This document shows, one piece after another, positions 56,676 to 64,000 of a stretch of DNA of 64,000 bases. The stretch comes from Lysobacter lycopersici. GTDB taxonomy: Bacteria > Pseudomonadota > Gammaproteobacteria > Xanthomonadales > Xanthomonadaceae. Each line of letters opens with the position of its first letter. Position 1 is the stretch's first letter. The stretch is from the NCBI RefSeq assembly GCF_007556775.1, contig NZ_CP041742.1, positions 1,564,001-1,628,000 of the forward strand, in the 5' to 3' direction. The translations under genes and the position numbers were made by a program. The notes beneath the pieces were generated by a model, which saw only the letters and a list, made by a program, of their open reading frames with translations, searched no databases and had not been told where the DNA came from.

Positions 56676-57659
56676 ATGGAAGATGTTCGCAAGCTCCTGA
56701 CGTCCCTTCGGGGTCGATACAGCCAGCGGGAACTGGCTAGCGCTCTTGGGGTTACGACTCGAACCCTGCGGCGATGGGAGGCAGGCGAAACGGAACCGCC
56801 TCCATTTCTTGCCGATGCCCTGCGCCAACGGCTATTCCCACTTACCGATAAAGCACAACCGGGAAAACGAGCGTTCAAGCGAAGCGGTAATTGGACGCGT
56901 GAACAGTCATTGCTCGCATTTCGTTTTTATTGCGAAACGCCGTTCGGTCAGTTGCATGCGCGCAACAAGAACGTCATCGAACTCGCACACCTGATTGGCC
57001 GATCGCCAAGCGCGTTGGCGATGAAGTGCGTCAATTTCGCCAGCCTAGATCCTGCGATCCGAGAAAGTGGGCGTTCTGGCCTCAGCAATGCTTCGGCCTT
57101 GGACAAGGAAGTGTGGAGTGAATTCCATGCGAACTGGGAAGGTTTGGTCGAAGAATGCGAAGCCTTGAGTTCGCACTTGTTACGCGAGGAGGAAAAACAA
57201 CAATCGCCATTGGAAGGAGAAGATGAATTTATCGAGCCGGATTTCTCTGCCGAGACCCGCATTGCTTTAGTTAAGCAACGCATGAAGCAAGCGTTCTTCA
57301 GGCGATCGGTTCTGAGTAGTTATGGCGGAAAATGTTGCATTTCAGGCGTGAGCGAACCACGCCTACTTGTCGCTAGTCACATCGTGCCTTGGAGCGAGGA
57401 CAAGGCGAATAGGCTTAACCCAAGCAATGGGCTTTGCCTGTCCGCGATTCACGACAAAGCATTCGATAGCTATTTGTTCTCTCTAACGGACGATCATCGG
57501 GTTGTTTTGTCAAAGAAACTTGAGAAAACAAAAGATAGCTTCCTACGTGAAGTGTTCTGGCCAGCACAGGATCGCGAAATCCAAATGCCAGAACGCTTTC
57601 AACCGGATTTGGTCTTTGTGCAGCTGCACCGAGAAAAAATGCTGCGAGCAAACGCATGA
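56676..57659 (+). CDS. HTH-HNH endonuclease fusion
   Basis: A 327-aa protein. The N-terminal helix-turn-helix (about 1-50; YSQRELASALGVTTRTLRRWE is Cro/C1-like) is joined to a middle region seen in stand-alone HNH nucleases (NWTREQSLLAFRFYCETPFG and SNASALDKEVWSEFHANW) and a C-terminal HNH_2-type nuclease domain with CCISGVSEPRLLVASHIVPW, NPSNGLCLSAIHDKAFDSYLF. The usual catalytic His (ASHIVPW) and metal-binding N/H residues are present. The base composition is clearly lower in GC than the surroundings. It overlaps the next gene by ATGA. The true start could be further upstream, but 56676 gives a complete HTH. Confidence 0.85.
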   Translation: MEDVRKLLTSLRGRYSQRELASALGVTTRTLRRWEAGETEPPPFLADALRQRLFPLTDKAQPGKRAFKRSGNWTREQSLLAFRFYCETPFGQLHARNKNVIELAHLIGRSPSALAMKCVNFASLDPAIRESGRSGLSNASALDKEVWSEFHANWEGLVEECEALSSHLLREEEKQQSPLEGEDEFIEPDFSAETRIALVKQRMKQAFFRRSVLSSYGGKCCISGVSEPRLLVASHIVPWSEDKANRLNPSNGLCLSAIHDKAFDSYLFSLTDDHRVVLSKKLEKTKDSFLREVFWPAQDREIQMPERFQPDLVFVQLHREKMLRANA

Positions 57660-58159
57660 AAAACATTACGATCGGACAGACTGATGATTGGAAACCGACG
57701 GCCTCGGCCCGTTACTACGCGCAACGAGGCGAAGGCGATGAATATGCCTTCGGCATGACAACCGCTGAAGCTTTGGCAAATTTAGAGAAACGAGAAGCTG
57801 CCGTAGCTCCGAAATTCGATATAGGCCTTGCCGAAGAAGTTGCATTCCTTGCATTAGGTGCATCCGAATGCCTGCGCGAACACCAAGATTGTGATTTGTG
57901 TGAGTTTGGCGGCTACATGGGGTTCATTTCTGAGGTCATCCAACACGCTCCGCTCTTGACGGATCGCTGGCAAAAAACTCAAAACGATTTCAGTGGCGTT
58001 TGGCTTTATGACGTTACCGAACGTTTTGGCCGCGAATGGGCTGAAACCTTACTCGATAAAAAAACAGAAGATTCATCGGAATTCCTTGAGTACATCCTTG
58101 CCGACGAAGCACGTAAGTGGGAACTCTGCCAATTGCAGTCATCCATGAATTTGAGGTAG
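57656..58159 (+). CDS. protein of unknown function, partner of the HTH-HNH gene
   Basis: A 167-aa acidic soluble protein with no recognised domain and no signal peptide. It has a Cys-rich stretch ECLREHQDCDLCEFGGY (C-x6-C-x2-C) in the middle and an acidic, Glu/Asp-rich C-terminal half (LLDKKTEDSSEFLEYILADE). The ATG overlaps the HNH stop by 4 bp, so the two are made together; a partner, inhibitor or immunity role is possible but unproven. AT-rich like the HNH gene. Confidence 0.75.
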   Translation: MKNITIGQTDDWKPTASARYYAQRGEGDEYAFGMTTAEALANLEKREAAVAPKFDIGLAEEVAFLALGASECLREHQDCDLCEFGGYMGFISEVIQHAPLLTDRWQKTQNDFSGVWLYDVTERFGREWAETLLDKKTEDSSEFLEYILADEARKWELCQLQSSMNLR

Positions 58160-58160
58160 C

Positions 58161-58182
58161 AAAAAAGCGGCCATTGGCCGCT
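58161..58182 (-). terminator. intrinsic terminator of aceE
   Basis: Inverted repeat AGCGGCCA-T-TGGCCGCT (58166-58182) next to AAAAAA (58161-58166), which becomes a U6 tail for the leftward aceE transcript. The rightward unknown gene ends 2 bp before it and may share the hairpin. Confidence 0.8.
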
Positions 58183-58201
58183 CTCTTCAACCCCACCCCA
58201 A

Positions 58202-58226
58202 CCCTCCCCTTCAATGAAGGGGAGGG
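58202..58226. repeat. CCCTCCCC-type palindrome after aceE
   Basis: CCCTCCCCTT-CAATG-AAGGGGAGGG, a perfect 10-bp stem, 10 bp downstream of the aceE stop. It resembles the CCCTCTCCC repeats but is shorter and may simply be part of the aceE 3' end. Confidence 0.65.
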
Positions 58227-58235
58227 AGCAATGCA

Positions 58236-60926
<2,691 letters not shown>

Positions 60927-61206
60927 CGCGCGCTCCGGGCCGGTTTCCGGGTCGAGTCTAGCAGCGTGCAGCAGGCTTCCCGATGGTGAATCTGAATTCA
61001 CCCGGGTAATTCTGATTGCCCTGTAGGAGCGGCTTCAGCCGCGACTGGTCTGCGACGAATTCCCGGTCGCGACTGTCGCTGCTCCTTGGCCATTGTAGAA
61101 GCGCGCTCGAGCGCGACCGCCTTTCAGTCGCGGCTGAAGCCGCTCCTACAGGGATCCGTCGCAAGATCGGTCGCGCCCAGGTGCGCTCCTACAACAGCAG
61201 TGCGCG
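60927..61206. repeat. REP/REPIN cluster between aceE and maeB
   Basis: Two nested REP pairs. CTGTAGGAGCGGCTTCAGCC with following GCGACTG (61021-61047) is repeated perfectly inverted at 61125-61151 (27 bp each, 77 bp apart). A second, less perfect pair (TTGTAGAAGCGCGCTCGAGC at 61095 and GGTCGCGCCCAGGTGCGCTC at 61169) interleaves with it. No coding frame is supported in the region. Confidence 0.85.
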
Positions 61207-63486
<2,280 letters not shown>

Positions 63487-63565
63487 GGCGTCGGTCGGGG
63501 CGTTCGGCGCGGGGCGGAACCACGATTCTACGCCGTGCCGGCGATGCGCCCTTGCGAAGCCGGGC

Positions 63566-64000
63566 TCAGACGTCGGCCAGGCGCAAGGGCTGGTCGGTGA
63601 TCCGGTCGAGGCGGATGCGGTTGGCGAACAGCGAGAACGCGAGCACGCCTGCGAGCCCGTTCGCGCGCGCCACCCAGTGCGGCAGCCAGCGCGGAGCGGC
63701 GAGGGTGCCGTCGGCGAACAGCGGTTCCAGGTCCTGCACGTCCTCCACCGTCATCTTGCCGGCGAACAGCATCCGGCACAGGCGCAGGCGATCCTGCCGC
63801 AAGGCCCAACGGAAGAAGGTGTGCACGCCGATCAGCCCGCGCAGGTAGACGGTGTCCTTGGTGAACGCCGCGCCGCCGTTCACCGGCACGCCGCGGAACA
63901 CGCGCTGCGCCGAGGAAAAGCTTTCGACCTCGTTCTGGCCGGCGTCGAGGAAATACTTGAACACCTGGATGAAGTCCGCGCCTTCCAGCGCCATGGCGAC
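63566..64000 (-). CDS. C-terminal part of a DUF1704 (QEGLA-motif, flavohemoglobin expression-modulating) protein
   Basis: About 145 residues reach the right edge and continue beyond it, so this is the 3' end only. GADFIQVFKYFLDAGQNEVE, RVFRGVPVNGGAAFTKDTVY, HTFFRWALRQDRLRLCRML and AGKMTVEDVQDLEPLFADG match the C-terminal half of DUF1704 proteins, zinc peptidase-like proteins related to MATCAP. The catalytic HExxH is upstream of the window. Function in bacteria is uncertain. Confidence 0.9.
   Translation of the reverse strand, partial: VAMALEGADFIQVFKYFLDAGQNEVESFSSAQRVFRGVPVNGGAAFTKDTVYLRGLIGVHTFFRWALRQDRLRLCRMLFAGKMTVEDVQDLEPLFADGTLAAPRWLPHWVARANGLAGVLAFSLFANRIRLDRITDQPLRLADV

Noticed and set aside
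56676-58159. Complete restriction-modification system
   Set aside because: A nuclease and an HTH are present, but no DNA methyltransferase motif was found nearby, so only a nuclease module can be claimed.

Overview
The window looks like a chromosomal segment of a Lysobacteraceae (Xanthomonadaceae) gammaproteobacterium of the Lysobacter/Luteimonas/Xanthomonas type. The grounds are very high GC with strong third-position GC bias, a dihydrolipoamide dehydrogenase carrying its own lipoyl domain, a xanthomonalisin-like S53 peptidase, DUF3297 and DUF1415 proteins, YajQ, and intergenic palindromes typical of xanthomonads (GTAGGAGCGGCTTCAGCC and CCCTCTCCC-type repeats). The species cannot be fixed from the sequence alone. 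I recognised no tRNA, rRNA, CRISPR array, complete insertion sequence or prophage.

Layout. 1-7625: an ABC efflux operon (periplasmic adaptor, a 71-aa unknown, ATPase, two MacB/FtsX permeases) followed by a sigma-54-dependent response regulator and an NtrY-like kinase that probably control it. 7.6-9.6 kb: an unknown membrane-anchored protein and glmU. 9.7-13.5 kb: a GT-C-like membrane protein coupled to a GtrA flippase, and an exported alpha/beta hydrolase, lying between glmU and the ATP synthase genes. 13.7-21.1 kb: the complete atpIBEFHAGDC operon on the minus strand with a recognisable promoter. 21.3-24.5 kb: pyruvate dehydrogenase E3 (lpdA) and E2 (aceF); the E1 gene aceE is about 34 kb away at 58.2-60.9 kb.

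24.7-37.8 kb holds mostly single-gene units: exported proteins of unknown role, an EamA transporter, YajQ, a metallo-beta-lactamase-fold lipoprotein, an OmpA-like lipoprotein, rsmC-rsuA, an ECF sigma factor with a probable anti-sigma factor, a CNB-EAL protein and an M13 metallopeptidase. 38.1-40.0 kb encodes a secreted sedolisin with a PKD domain. 40.4-42.8 kb is a TetR-led operon of three VOC proteins and an SRPBCC protein, with a perfect 26-bp operator-like palindrome in its promoter and an apparently leaderless start. 43.8-47.3 kb is an overlapping three-gene unit (amidohydrolase, Tat-exported M19-like protein, ornithine cyclodeaminase family). 47.4-49.4 kb is a LytS/LytTR-type two-component pair. 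49.5-50.3 kb has two tandem paralogous cysteine-rich exported proteins. 50.3-54.6 kb has acpH, a GAF-GGDEF protein and an ABC exporter.

54.7-58.2 kb is the most accessory-looking part: a GFA protein, a Fic protein and, divergently, a markedly AT-richer pair encoding an HTH-HNH nuclease fusion and an unknown 167-aa protein, behind a nested inverted repeat. It is the best candidate here for an undescribed defence or selfish module, but that is inference. The window ends with aceE, a long perfect REP inverted repeat, maeB and the 3' end of a DUF1704 (QEGLA-motif) gene.

The central-metabolism genes (PDH complex, malic enzyme, ATP synthase, GlmU) are intact by motif inspection. Signalling is prominent: three sensor or regulator systems plus YajQ, EAL and GGDEF proteins linked to cyclic-di-GMP. 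All long open frames antisense to these genes are treated as high-GC shadows.
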